The notes: a model not told the origin generated them from the sequence alone. A stretch of DNA of 64,000 bases from Sycobia sp. Sy_11 (GCA_018907035.1 JACCIC010000210.1:1-64000); one strand, 5' to 3'. Counted from the first letter of the stretch, positions 19,762-31,508 are shown. Translations and numbers: made by a program.

Positions 19762-21625
19762 AGGACTGCCTCCATCGGTCATGTCCGATCAGGCCGAGAG
19801 ACCTGGGGACGCACAAATCCCCACATCCCTCGCGTACGGCCCAGAAGAAATGTGGGGGTCAATTTCCAGAAGCGTAACCGCACCGACGGTGCATATACGC
19901 AGAGATTCCCCCAACCGGTTCAACATTACTCTCGATATGGTGAAAGTAAGCGAGGCCCTCGAAGAGGTCCAGAAATCGCGGCTGAATTTAATCCAGTTCA
20001 GCCCCGATACAACGCAGGAGATCGCCGAGGAGGAATCGACGATGGAAATTATACCAATAGCAGAAGCGTCATTCGCCCTCTCGCTATTAGATACAAGTAT
20101 ACCAACCCTGGAGGACCCCGAAAATCCCACCCAATCCCAATCCCATACCGTTACCGACATCAACCCACACCATAATACCGAGAACTTAGAGGAGTTAGCT
20201 CACGATGAGTGCGCACGTCCGCAAAGACGTAAAACTACGATAGACACAGAGGAGAACACCTTTTACGACCGTCCGGAACGACGTAAAAATACCCATACCA
20301 TTGACAACATCGATGGCGACCGTCCGGAACGACGTAAAACTACCGATAACGCAGAAAATAACACCTTCTGCGAACGTCCGCCAAGACGTAAAACTACGGA
20401 AATCGCACAACAACAGCAGTGCGCACGTCCGCAAAGATGTAAAACTACGGAAATCGCACAACAGCAGTTCGCCCGTCCGGAAAGACGTAAAGCTACCACA
20501 ATAACATCAGGAAGAGAATACAGAGAGGAATTAGGCAGAGAAGAAAAAGAAGAAGAAATTGAAGAAAATCAGCAGAAAGTACAAGATACAAAACCGGCCA
20601 ATGAGGAGGAAGATGGCTATGTTTCTGAAGCGGCCTCATATAAAACGGGACCATTAGAACCGTCTCGTACAAAGGTCCGAGTACAAAAAGACTTTACCCC
20701 GCACGACCAAATACATTCAGTCAGTCCGTTACCGTATAGGCCAGGGCCAAGAATTTTCAAGCGACCACCTCCCCAAAAGACACACACACCCAGAAGTGTG
20801 CAAAAAGTGGTGTATGTGAGCACCCGGGAACATGGTGACGTGCGATTATATCGCGGAGACTGATGCGCATTTATGCGGTCTGTCGCGACACAGCAGTCGG
20901 AGACGCAACTCCACCTAACCGCACACGATGCTCACGACACCACCGAGGAAAAATGCATCATCCCGTCGAAATATAAGAAGACGGCAGGTGCTGATGTCGA
21001 AAAATTCCACCAAGTAGCCCCACCACAAGAAATTACCCCATATCGCGCCCCTATACCGTCACTCCACCCCATAACCCCAAACATAGCATCGGAAGCAGAA
21101 AAAGATTTAACCCGATAGTTCACGATACCACCAGGAGAAAATAAAGAAACAGGAACAAGCCCTGTGGCCAGCTTGAACAACTCAGCAGAAGAGGAAACCA
21201 TTGAGACAATTATCCCTGGAAACAAGAAGAAACTCCCAGGCTTAATGGACTCCCTTGTCGAACCACCCTCCAATTTTCTACCGCCCATACGGCCCGATCC
21301 TTCAATCCCCACAACGCGACTTTCAGGTCTCGGAAGTCTGCGAAATAAGTCCTTCACGGACCCAGCTGGGACTGAAGGCTCGGACCATGGCGAGGCAGCA
21401 GCAACGCACTGCTGGAATTGTAGCGAGGAAGGTCACCGCTACAACGCCTGCCCACACCCTAGGTCCAAGAAATTTTGTTACAGGTGTGACAGAGCTAACA
21501 TAGACGTTCGCACATGCACGTCCTGCGTACGACGGACGACCCCTAGCGTTCCGTCTTGGGATGGGGAGAATGTTAGATGTGTACAGAAGACGACACGGTG
21601 GTGCCAGAAGGTATGGCGAACGTGA
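19736..21625 (+). pseudogene. third ORF of gypsy family A, Gag-like with zinc knuckle
   Basis: One frame runs from the ATG at 19736 to 21625, interrupted only by TGA at 20861-20863 and TAG at 21116-21118. The order is: a basic start (GRGRGL), an acidic region with LIQFSPDTTQEI and SFALSLLDT, six basic repeats at 20213-20510, a Glu-rich stretch, GPLEPSR and SPLPYRPGPRIFKRPP, a long low-complexity part, then CX2CX4HX4C at 21410-21451 followed by a second Cys cluster (FCYRC, CTSC). That Cys pattern is typical of gypsy Gag nucleocapsids, yet it lies after integrase. The conserved blocks recur in copy B (47185-48907), so the order is not a chance insertion. It does not look like an Env: there is no signal peptide or membrane segment. 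Confidence 0.75.
20213..20510 (+). repeat. six tandem basic repeats (RPxRRKTT)
   Basis: Six copies of a sequence close to CGTCCGGAACGACGTAAAA lie at about 20215, 20268, 20319, 20376, 20426 and 20474. Spacing is about 48-57 bases and always keeps the frame. Each encodes R-P-x-R-R/C-K-T/N/A-T. The spacers are acidic and rich in Gln or Asn. RRKT fits the basophilic kinase (PKA-type) consensus; whether it is phosphorylated is unknown. It is absent from the corresponding place in copy B. Confidence 0.85.
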
Positions 21626-21769
21626 ACGATGGAACAAGCCATCAGGTAAGCAGCAGCCGCTGCGGGAGCTCAGAAACCACTCCTTATAATCATACCGGGA
21701 GCGACACTCTATTTAAACAAATAGGCCGCCGGCGGCTGAGTTCCCACGCTGCCGCAGAACACACATATA

Positions 21770-21925
21770 TAAATGGCACACATATAAATAAAGCCCAACC
21801 CATATGTATAGAATGGTGCGCGAACAGGAGTACATACACATAAATGGCGCGAACAGATGAAACTAAATATAAATGGCGCGCGAACAGGAGCACATAGGTA
21901 TAAAAGGCGCGAAAAATGGCGCGCA
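21770..21925 (+). repeat. tandem TATAAATGGCGCG repeats
   Basis: Sequences of the form TATAAATGGCGCG-CGAACAGGAGCACATA recur four to five times with imperfect spacing between the third ORF and the 3' LTR of family A. Each includes a TATA-like element. They could be an internal promoter cluster or simply a short minisatellite. Confidence 0.5.
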
Positions 21926-22367
21926 GTTAGGGTTATACTATAACAAATAGCGCCCCAGTGAGATGTATCAACGTAGAAATTGAAGAAGAAGTAGTACCCC
22001 TGACGTTTTTCCCCTACGGCCATCCCCATGATTCCCCCACCACGTCCCAAGAGAGGAAACGTTACCCATATATCCCCATGGAAAATATATATGGAGTAAG
22101 CGCGGATCGTGTTAAGGGATGACCTGGAAAATTGAAAGAGAAAAGGATATTAGAGCCAACCCCTCAGCCGAGATACAGTGATGGTACGGCGTCGGTGGGT
22201 GAGGACGAAGGAAATAGCACCAGTTAGAAGAGCGCACAATGGTTCCCATAGTAACTAGGCTACTTGATCGCCCCACCAACACCGTACCAACCCCCAATAA
22301 TTGGAACGTCACTAACGACGACAATTTTTTCCAGCTAATATTTTATTTTCAGATTAGTCTACGGGGG
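21926..22367 (+). other. 3' non-coding part of gypsy A
   Basis: No coding frame is seen. It ends in ACGGGGG at 22361-22367, directly before TGAATGTAAAC, which looks like a polypurine tract and LTR start. Confidence 0.45.
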
Positions 22368-22840
22368 TGAATGTAAACAAGGATCAGACTGTCCAAATTT
22401 TAATTTAATTTTTAATTTAATTTTTATTTTTAATTTTTATTTTTTTTTTTATTTTTTTTTATTATTTTTTATTTTTTATTTCTTATTTTTTATTTTTTAT
22501 TATTATTTTTATTTTTTATTTTTATTTTATTTTTATTTTTATTTTATTTTATTTTATTTTTGGATGGAATTGATTGGACTGTAAGACCAATAAAAAAAAA
22601 AAAAATATTTATTAATTTGTATATGGGCAGTCGACAGAAGTACAATTCAATTGTACTACTTTATTGTTGTAAATACTCTTTTTGTATAAATAAATGTTAA
22701 TATTGTCATAATCCGATAAAGTCACTCGCGTAGTTCATTTCTCGTTCCCCGTCCCCTTCCCAGCGGAGTGCACAACCAGCAGCGTGGAAGAGTTCACATA
22801 CACATGCACACAAATAGTAAGTAATAACCCGATTTTGGAG

Positions 22841-22846
<6 letters not shown>
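22368..22846 (+). repeat. family A LTR (3' LTR)
   Basis: It starts with TG after a purine run, contains a T-rich tract (22390-22560) and an AATAAA at about 22590, and ends around CCCGATTTTGGAGTTATAA. The segment from about 22656 to 22846 is repeated in reverse at 40655-40860. A shorter relative of its start and AATAAA region lies at 55235-55335. The right limit is blurred by the (TA)n array that follows. Confidence 0.6.
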
Positions 22847-22911
<65 letters not shown>

Positions 22912-23095
22912 ACATACATATACATGCGTGCTAATAACCCGATTTTGGAGTTATAATATATATACATGTGTATATATATATTATTACATACATATACATG
23001 CGCGCTAGAAGCCTTTCTACTTTCTCCTAAGCGTATACGAATATTAAGAAAATAACGTACCAGCACTTGTATTCTTACACACGCATGCATATATA

Positions 23096-23137
<42 letters not shown>

Positions 23138-23140
23138 TGC
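22847..23140. repeat. (TA)n arrays with a duplicated LTR end
   Basis: (TA)n runs at about 22847-22906 and 23088-23136. The sequence AATAACCCGATTTTGGAG appears at the LTR end (about 22825) and again at about 22932, and TATTACATACATATACATGCG flanks both. So the LTR tail plus microsatellite was tandemly duplicated. Confidence 0.65.
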
Positions 23141-24734
23141 GAATGTGTGTATATATCGTTATACAAGTGTACAATCATACGGACTTATATTAAATTCAAA
23201 AGGAAAATATTAAGGAATATTATTGAAATATGAATAAAATAATAGTACATAATGATTTATATGAATAATAATAAATATAATTATTGTCCTTATTATCCTC
23301 GTTATTATTCTTATAATGATTATTAATAATATGACGAATTCTTACTATGCTTAACTTAATCGAAAGAGTAGTTTAATAAAAATCTAAAAACATAATATAA
23401 ATAAAACTTATTTAATTTTACAATACGATTATTAATAATTGCTTTACAGAATTACTATTTTCGAATAATAATAAATTTTAATTTTGTAATCATTAAAAAT
23501 TAGACAAACCTAAATTACTAACAATAATATATTTAAAATACTTAAACAATATATGTTAACTAACTGATAACTATAATTATATAAGAATAATGTCGTAATT
23601 ATAATTGAAATTACTATTCGAAATAATCATTTAAACAAAATATATGTAACGGCTTATAAACAAAGTTAATGTAATATGTTTCAACATTGTAAATCATGAG
23701 TATGTTATAAATAAATGCTGTAACTTCCTTGATTTTTAAGATATAATTACGATTCAAAAACATAAATTAACCATATTGTTATAGACTACGCTTGTTGGAT
23801 TGGTAGGTTATTTTCTACAGTTTTAATATACAATGAATCAAATTTTTATTGTTTTTATAACTATAAGGTTTTACACCCTTAATTTAGGCAATTAATGTAA
23901 GCACGCAAAAGCGTGATAGAACTAATGTCTACTCAAAAAAATCTCTGTCTCGTCGAAGGCTCACGCTTTGCCTTATATACCATCAGCGGCGCGTTGCTGT
24001 CGCTCCTTCGATCATTTTCGTCAACCCGAAAGGGCATCGACGGCAATACAGTAGGCGAGCGTTTTCCTCAATCTCGCTTATGAGAGAGAGAAAGGCAATC
24101 AAAGGCCGAGCATTTTTCTCGAATTGAAATTTGTTAAACTTATAGAAGAATTGCTCGCTGCATACCTCGCAGCCAAATTGGCCTAGGTTCGACCTAGCGG
24201 TCTTACCTTACACGTAGGACCCTATTTCTCGAGACCAAGTCTCGCAGTTGGTCAATTAGGTTATAGAAAAACGCTAGAGCGAATCACCCACAAGCGCACC
24301 TTTCTAACGTTCATTTTTTTTTTATTTACACCGGAACTTATTAATTAATAGTTAGATCATTTATATCATTGCCCTTTTCTCTCTTTAGATTTTACCATCG
24401 AAATTCAATTTTGCTATATAAACTTCTAGTGTCTCTCTTAAACCTATTTACATTTGAACCTGAGTTTTACTTTACCGCGTGCTCGAGAAATTTTGCAGAA
24501 GCGCGCTCGCCTATGTTTACAAATTTGCCAAGTAGTTCATTTTCATTGATTTTAAAGCTTCTCTTGGCCATTTATATGCTTTCAAGCATCTAATTTAATG
24601 ATTTTAATTCAACATAAAGATCTAAAATAATCGTACTTTCTTTTCTAATAATTAATAACTAGTAGTTGCAATTTTACCTAGTAAAAACATAACCTTGGAG
24701 CGTTTTATGCCCATTTTCTTTTTACATTATATAT
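23141..24734. other. AT-rich, unassigned; GC-richer block 23930-24320
   Basis: Mostly A/T. The block at 23930-24320 has a TTATATACC element near 23974 and small hairpins such as GCACGCAAAAGCGTG (23911). A minus-strand frame at about 24370-24590 looks protein-like over 60 residues, but it has an internal TAA and no recognisable family. I cannot assign either. Confidence 0.3.
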
Positions 24735-24810
24735 ACATATAACCATGTACACATACACACATACACATATATACATAGATACATGTACGTATATATATAC
24801 ATATATATCT

Positions 24811-24842
<32 letters not shown>

Positions 24843-24844
24843 CT

Positions 24845-24889
<45 letters not shown>

Positions 24890-24954
24890 CACACAGATAC
24901 ACACATGCACATACACACACACACACGCGCGCGCGCGCGCACACACACACACAC

Positions 24955-24990
<36 letters not shown>
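24735..24990. repeat. compound microsatellite (TA)n, (CA)n, (CG)n
   Basis: (TA)n and ATATACAT units run from 24780 to 24885. (AC)n with a central GCGCGCGCGC follows at 24900-24956, then (TA)n to 24990. Long ORFs here on both strands are repeat read-through. Confidence 0.9.
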
Positions 24991-24993
<3 letters not shown>

Positions 24994-25449
24994 TATAAAT
25001 ATAGTATTAGGTCATTCGTCTCTTCGGTTTTTCCTTTTGATAAATAATATTTCAATTCTTTGTTACGTTTACTATTCTCTCTGCACTTACGGAAACGTTT
25101 TCAGCGAAAAAAAATATAATATTTTAACGCCTTAATTAGAACGGAAAATGAAAGAAATGAACTTCGTTTATATTTATAGTTTTCCGTACAGAAAATAAAT
25201 AAATAGATATTTTTACATATAAAATAAATATGCGGATACATATTATTTCGACAAAACCAAAATTACATCTTTTTTCTACCTCTAAATAAATAACGCAAAA
25301 TAAATAATATATAAAGAAAATTCGGAGCTCTTGATTTTTAACTCATATTTTGCAATGATTAAAATTAACTATATAACATACTCATGCTAAATATGCGAGT
25401 ATGTTTTTTATCATATAACGGAAAATTGATCTGGAAAAGCTAATGAGTA

Positions 25450-26200
25450 CGAGCTCGCGCTGTACTCGTCCCCCATATGCTTCGGAAAACTCGTAATTCA
25501 TCCCCCACCTCTGCAAGACTTGCATAGGACTAATGCAACTATATTTTTAAGAGATGACAAGCAGACGAGATATCATGAGCCTATGGTTCAAAACTGTTTT
25601 TTACAACTTTTCCATAAGCGCAATGTAAGATTTTTCGAATATAAAGAGGTGGAAAAACGCCGCCAGCATACCATTTCGGGATCCTTCCAGAGACGCCGTG
25701 ATCGTAGAGTAAGCATTAGCGGTATATCTGATGCATTGGTGTTCTTGGCATGTACAACGCTATTATAGCAATATACCAACATCTTGTGCATTGAAAGACC
25801 GCAAATCCGCGTGCTTTTCCGTACCATTCGTGGTCTATGGGAAAACCGCTTTATGCAGTACCCCAGTATACGTTTGCGCGGAAAGTCCCAGGAACTGACA
25901 AGGCGTCCTGAGAGGTCTGTCAGTTCGGCGCTGCGATCCTTCGCATTTCTAATATATTAAACGTCCGGCTGAGCGCTCTCAGCGGTAATTCGAGGTATAT
26001 ACTACAGGACGCGAAAACTGACGCCATCGGCCTCAGGCTAGTGGAACACGGTGACATTATAACGACGTGTACAACCGCTGTATTATACGCCTGCTACATC
26101 GCCTCACTGCGTGCTGAGGAAATCGACCACTGCAATTTCAGTCCGCGTTTTATAATAGTAAAGTATACTCGCTGTAAAGGAAAATTTGAAAAAAATTGGA
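25450..26200. other. unrecognised GC-richer block
   Basis: Base composition rises sharply and coding-like frames are fragmented on the plus strand (25520-25768, then stops, and again about 25990-26200 with LVEHGDIITTCTTAVLYACYIASLRAEE). I recognise no family, splice structure or repeat partner. It could be a decayed transposon ORF or a host pseudogene fragment. Confidence 0.3.
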
Positions 26201-26254
26201 AGTGAGTATTTTGTTTATATTATTGGTAATTAATTCCTTTCTCGAGTGTTCGGG

Positions 26255-27259
26255 GTGTCACATATACTGCCGGGCTACTATGCGACTGCCAATCTCGACG
26301 TACGTAGACATCGTCACGTCCCACGCGAGATTCCGCACCCGACGCTAAACCGTTATCCGCGTCCGCCGACCCGATGACACGCCCGAAGGTCATACCACGC
26401 GACACACATATATACACATCATACCGCACCTACCTTCCTGGCCTGATGACGATGGCGCTGGGCCCGTTGTGGAGGGGCGGGCAGGGTGGATGATTAGCGG
26501 CGCACCGGGTCTGGAACGGCGTTGATACACGCGGGGATGTCCGGTTGCCTCTTTTTCCAAGCGCTATACCGTTCTTCTTCTCTACCACTATCTCGCACCT
26601 CCTTATACTTCTTGTTGCCCTTCCGCACGACTGCTTCTTTGCTGCTTCTTTTACTCCTCACTCTCCCTTTTCCTCAATCCCTGCTCCTTTTCCCTCTATC
26701 GTTACCTTTTCGTCTCTTTTTCGGCCGTAAACCTTCTCTCTCTCTTCCCTGACTCTTCACCTTCTTTCTACCGTTGCTTTCCTTTCGTCATCCTAGGCCA
26801 GAGTGAGCGCGCCGCGTGTTTCAGCAGCAACAAAGCAAAGAAAGGAAAAGAAATAAAAGGGGAGGGGTTCACACGTTGGCGGGGATACGCAATCTCGCGC
26901 GGGACGTGACGATGTCTACGTACGTCTAGAGTGGCAAGTCGTGCGGTAGCTCGGCGGTATATGTGTTTGTGGGAATAGATCTACATAGGTTTCTGTGATG
27001 ACGGCACTGTGGAAATAAATTCGTTGTTAACAGATTCCATGTTTTTTTTCCCTCGACCCTTATCCCTAATATTTCATGGTTTGGTTTTTTGGCGTGTTGT
27101 TACTTTTTCTCTTATAGGACGGCTCAGCCCCCCCCCTGGGAGATGACGGAAGGAGTAGGTGGGGATTTTATTAATAAGCTTCAAGTTTGTGTGCGCCAAG
27201 TGATAGAGTGCCAGTAGTTATTGATAGTTCATAAACCTAAGTCGGTTTTATCGCATCAC
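26255..27259 (+). repeat. candidate solo LTR with internal inverted repeats
   Basis: It starts TGTCACATATACTGCC and ends CGCATCACA, directly before a TGGCGACC primer-site-like sequence. It contains an AATAAA at about 27016. A 78-bp segment at 26258-26335 is repeated in reverse at about 26889-26966 (shared ATGTCTACGTACGTC). The stretch between is C/T-rich (26530-26790). No coding follows that I can assign, so it may be a solo LTR or the left end of a removed element. Confidence 0.4.
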
Positions 27260-27261
27260 AA

Positions 27262-27279
27262 AATGGCGACCAACGTGGG
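27262..27279 (+). other. candidate gypsy primer-binding site
   Basis: TGGCGACCAACGTGGGGC follows a CA-ending block by two bases. TGGCGACC is a common start of primer-binding sites in insect gypsy elements. This is the only support. Confidence 0.4.
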
Positions 27280-29540
27280 GCTCGATCGGACTAAAAGAAA
27301 AAACTAAATTCATTACCACATGGTGACTTGCAACTGCTTGCGAGTGGAAGCAACCATAGCCGCGGTGAATCGTGCGGATGGATGTCTCGAACTCTAATCG
27401 TGCAGAGAGTGTGAAAAGCAACGGCCGGCATAATATCGCATATACGGTGATGTGTATGTGTGCGAGTGGTATGCTTATACTGCGTTTTCGGAGAAATTAG
27501 GCACGACATTGTAGCATAGGTTTAACTAATAATATTGTTGTCGCACAAACAAATTTAATATTAATAAAATTGTTGTTCTTGATAATGTTGTGATAAGTTC
27601 GTGAAATTTCCGAAATTAAATTAGTTGAAAACCGGGCATGCGATAAAAATAGTCTGTGAAAATGAAATTATGAATTACGGTATTATATAAAATTAAGTTA
27701 CTTAAGCTTAGTAGTAATCTATATAATAGTTTCGATATGTTTTTTTTTTAAAAGAAAGGAAAAGATTAATCCTAATAAAAAAAGTAGTCTAGGACGCGAT
27801 AAATTTTTTTTTATTCAATTCAATTCTCGGCAGTTTAAGGGAGCGGCATAAGTTTTTTTTCAATAAATTCCGATATAGATACAGATTTCATAAATTTTGA
27901 CAATAACTTTGTATGTAACGAGTGTTAAGAATCTATTTAGCTAAAATTGTATAAATTCATTCTGGAATACATTCTTAAAAAAAAAATGAAAAAAAAAATG
28001 ATATTTTCTTTGCATTCGTAAGACAATTGAGATTTCCAACTCTTAACTTAGATCGGAGAGCCTGATTGCAGATGCACATAAATAGATTTGACAAGTCTCT
28101 ACAAAGGTAGTTAGCTTATGTTAGGAAAATAGAAGTACCAAAAATTCCTATTTTAAAATTGATGAGGAATAACAACAATCCGAGACTCAGTGTTTGCTTA
28201 AAGAAAAAAAAATTCGATTGATTTTTATTTTTCCCCAATTGTATAGTTAAATAAATTGAATAAATTTTGATAATCACTAAGCAAAATAATAACAAAGCAG
28301 GAATAATTAAAGAATTAAGGCTTAAATTATAAATTTGATACAAAGGGAAATTATCAAGAAGAAAAACGCATGCACGATATTACTAATTCTGTAACGAAAC
28401 ACAGGTATGCAGTAAATCTAAATAAAATTCTTATTTTCTGTAATAATATATTAAGTTGAACTATTATAAAGAAATGTATTTGAATTTTCCATTTTCATTC
28501 CATTCCATTCCCATCGATCTACTCACGGCCGAACGGAAATATATTCACGAGCGGAGTTCGAACGTTGGAAGGGAAGATGTATTTATTTGTGATTTAATTA
28601 TTTATTTATCAATGTTTATTGTGGATAATTACAATAAAAATAATCAGAATTTGGGAAATGATACAGCAGGCATACGTTAACTAACAATCCTGGGAATTAA
28701 AAACACAGCGTCACATATTAAATTAATTATTAAAAAAATATTAAACAAATAAATAAACAAGCCAACAGATTAGCTAACACCTTTCTTGTGCACTTTCGTT
28801 TTACAATAATTTAAAGAAGCAGGGAATTTTATGCAGTTATTTAGATTTAATCGTAATTCTCCGTGAAAATTAGGCACATTTACACTTACGAAACTTTAAA
28901 GATCGGTCAATGAGATTTCAATTAATTCAATTAATTCAATTTATAGTTCAATTTCAATAAAATGTTCGATCGACCACAAAATTCGACTCGATAAGGGAGA
29001 AAATTTCGGAATTTTTCGACTCTGTTCGCCGTCTCGATAAATTCACGTCACTGCGTTCCACCTATGATCGCCGACCGACTCGCCCGTAATAACAAGTTGT
29101 CAGGTCAACCGTTTTACTCACGCGCGTTGGGATTATGGAAATTTTACTTGAGATTGAAAGTTTACTATTTATATTAATATTATTATGATCAACTATTTAC
29201 AATTTCTTCTACTACGGCGAGGCTCTGCGACAACGGACAATGCAGTGAATTGCCATGCGGCGGTGCATATACTAGGAGGCGATTGCAGTATCATTTGTTA
29301 AAAACACAGTTTCCACTTAGTGATCAATAATAATAATATTAATTACACTAACACATACAAGTTCTTATCATTCTAATTATAATGAATGTATTGTTTATGT
29401 GTGATAAGTATTCTAACGAGGGTCGTACTATACAATAAGGTGTCGTTGGCGATGTGGCGGTTAGGTATCAGCCGCCGTAGAATTGAGAAGTATAGTGAAG
29501 TTAGAGAACGACAGTTAGCAGTTGTCTTTAGAATACAGCT
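27280..29540. other. AT-rich, no gene assigned
   Basis: No coding frame with family resemblance. A hydrophobic minus-strand frame at 28116-28343 is rich in Leu, Ile and Phe, but it could arise from A/T-rich sequence. Short GC-richer islands near 28530 and 29050-29130 have no partner in the window. Confidence 0.4.
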
Positions 29541-29544
29541 TGGG

Positions 29545-29547
<3 letters not shown>

Positions 29548-29611
<64 letters not shown>
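29548..29611. repeat. (GA)n microsatellite
   Basis: An uninterrupted GA dinucleotide run. The ORF crossing it is not a gene. Confidence 0.95.
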
Positions 29612-29615
<4 letters not shown>

Positions 29616-30136
29616 CGTTAGTAGAAAAGAACATCAGTTTTTAGAATATAATATTGTTATATCTTTTGTTCAATTTGAATATTTTTGATGGAAAGTTTTT
29701 TGGAAATTTTCATGGAATTTTTTTCTAAGACGGAAAATAACCAAGGCCAACATTTTAGTAAGGAGAGGTATTATTTTATCTACGAGACCAGTTCAATAAG
29801 CCAAAACAAATTGTAAGAAAGGATACCGCATACATATAGGTTAACTGAAACATGGAATCGTATATATTGTATCTACTGTTTTGTTTGGTACTCTCTACAT
29901 TAGTGCACACCTACTACCAGAAAATTAAACCAGTCAAACTTATAATACGCGATAGTTAATTTTGAGTTATCTGATTGTTCGTATCGGTAAAATTTACCTT
30001 GTTTCAGTCATATTATATTATCAATGACTTTTAGCTCGACACTATATTACAGGCGCACACTTAGCTAGATGAAATAATGTATTAAAATAAGCTTGAACTC
30101 TAAATAAGATTATAATTAATTTTATAAATTATTAAA

Positions 30137-30139
<3 letters not shown>

Positions 30140-30192
<53 letters not shown>
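30140..30192. repeat. (TA)n microsatellite
   Basis: An uninterrupted TA run left of the large foldback-like array. Confidence 0.9.
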
Positions 30193-30194
<2 letters not shown>

Positions 30195-30239
30195 ATTATA
30201 CATATTATATATACACATTTTAAATACGGTTTCTATTGA

Positions 30240-31110
30240 AAAATATTGTACGGGCGGTTGATTACGATAACCCGTTGCCTCAAGACGATTTCTATTGACA
30301 GTTGATAGAAATCGAGATCCAAGTATGAGAAAATCAATTTCTATGAGAAGATTCGTGGTGGGACGGTAAAATACGATATCTAGGTTTTTTCGAAGGACTT
30401 CTACGGGGAGTATTGTATTTAGTCGTTAGGAAGCGATGTCTAGCTTTCTCGAGATGACTTCTACTGGGACTATCGTGTTTAGTTGATCATCAACTTCTAC
30501 GGGGAAATTCGTTTTCAGTCAGTAAAGACGATGTCCATGTATGGCGGGCCGATTTCTACGGGGAGTATTGTGTTTACTTGATAGAAAACGATGTTCAGGT
30601 ATGTCGGGATAACTTCTACAGGGAGTTTCATGTTCGGATGATAGAATGCGATTTGCAGATGATTTCGAACGACTTCTACGGGGAGTTTCGTGTATAGTTG
30701 GTGGGAAACAATGTCCAGGAATGTTAGTACGACTTCTGTGAAGAGAGTTGTATTCTATCATTCGAACACGCACAATTCCAGCAAGAATCGTCCTGGGATA
30801 CCTGGACATTGTATTCTGCCACCTCAAAACAAAACTTCACCAGACATTTTCTATAGTCCGAACATGGTATTCTCCATAAACGTTTCCTCGAGACACTTGG
30901 AAATCTTTTTCTGGCGCTCGAACTCAGAAGTATAATTTTCTCCATCGAAGCCGTATTGAATATGCATATACATATTGTATAAAATGGTCGGCAAAATATC
31001 AATTTTTTGAAGTGGACGCTACATTAAAACAGCTATTTATACAGAAGTGACGACAGTAAATTACGGTCAATTATTTATAAAAATATAGATTTATATATAT
31101 AGAGTACTTT
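30240..31110. repeat. foldback-like array, large copy
   Basis: About nine imperfect ~60-bp units built on ACTTCTACGGGGAGTATTG and ATGTCCAGGTATGTCGGGA run in plus orientation. They start at about 30289, 30338, 30397, 30457, 30492, 30552, 30611, 30672 and 30732. From about 30745 the units switch to the reverse strand (CCTGGACATTGTATTCTGCC) to about 30960. Tandem units in opposite orientation are the hallmark of foldback-type elements. The right flank resembles that of the small copy at 12 kb. No transposase is present. Confidence 0.65.
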
Positions 31111-31148
31111 TTTACTTAGATATTATTGAATTGTTACGGGGAATGCTA

Positions 31149-31149
<1 letters not shown>

Positions 31150-31185
<36 letters not shown>

Positions 31186-31477
31186 AATATCAAAGTTGGA
31201 AATTTTAATTTTATTTAATATTAAAACCTATTTCTTCTCAGACATATATTAAACTTCTAATATACGTATAGTGGACCCTGCCGCCTCGGCCGTATTCCTT
31301 ATAATATATAATTATATTATATTTAAATGTCTATTTATTTACTAATAATTTATAAGTTATAATTAAGTAAAGCCAGTGAACAAAACTGAGAGATTAGTAA
31401 TCGGAACTTTATTATAAATGTAAAATTTTTATTATGAGAGTGAGACAGCGTGCTTGACTGATCAAGCGCGTTGGATT

Positions 31478-31508
<31 letters not shown>

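Noticed and set aside
20213..20510. CRISPR-like regularly spaced repeats
   Set aside because: The repeats are in frame inside a retrotransposon ORF, differ among themselves, have spacers of repeated coding composition, and the DNA is eukaryotic.
24369..24593. Further Vps13 exon near 24.4 kb
   Set aside because: The protein-like minus frame has an internal TAA and does not resemble the VPS13 sequence expected after the exon at 33801.
24735..24990. Long ORFs on both strands in microsatellites (also at 9086-9369, 22794-23174, 40277-40780, 52813-52900)
   Set aside because: They translate (TA)n and (CA)n into Tyr-Ile or Thr-His runs in several frames at once, so they are not genes.
28116..28343. 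Hydrophobic minus-strand frame, possible mitochondrial insertion
   Set aside because: Leu/Ile/Phe-rich sequence can arise from A/T bias. I could not match it to a specific mitochondrial gene.
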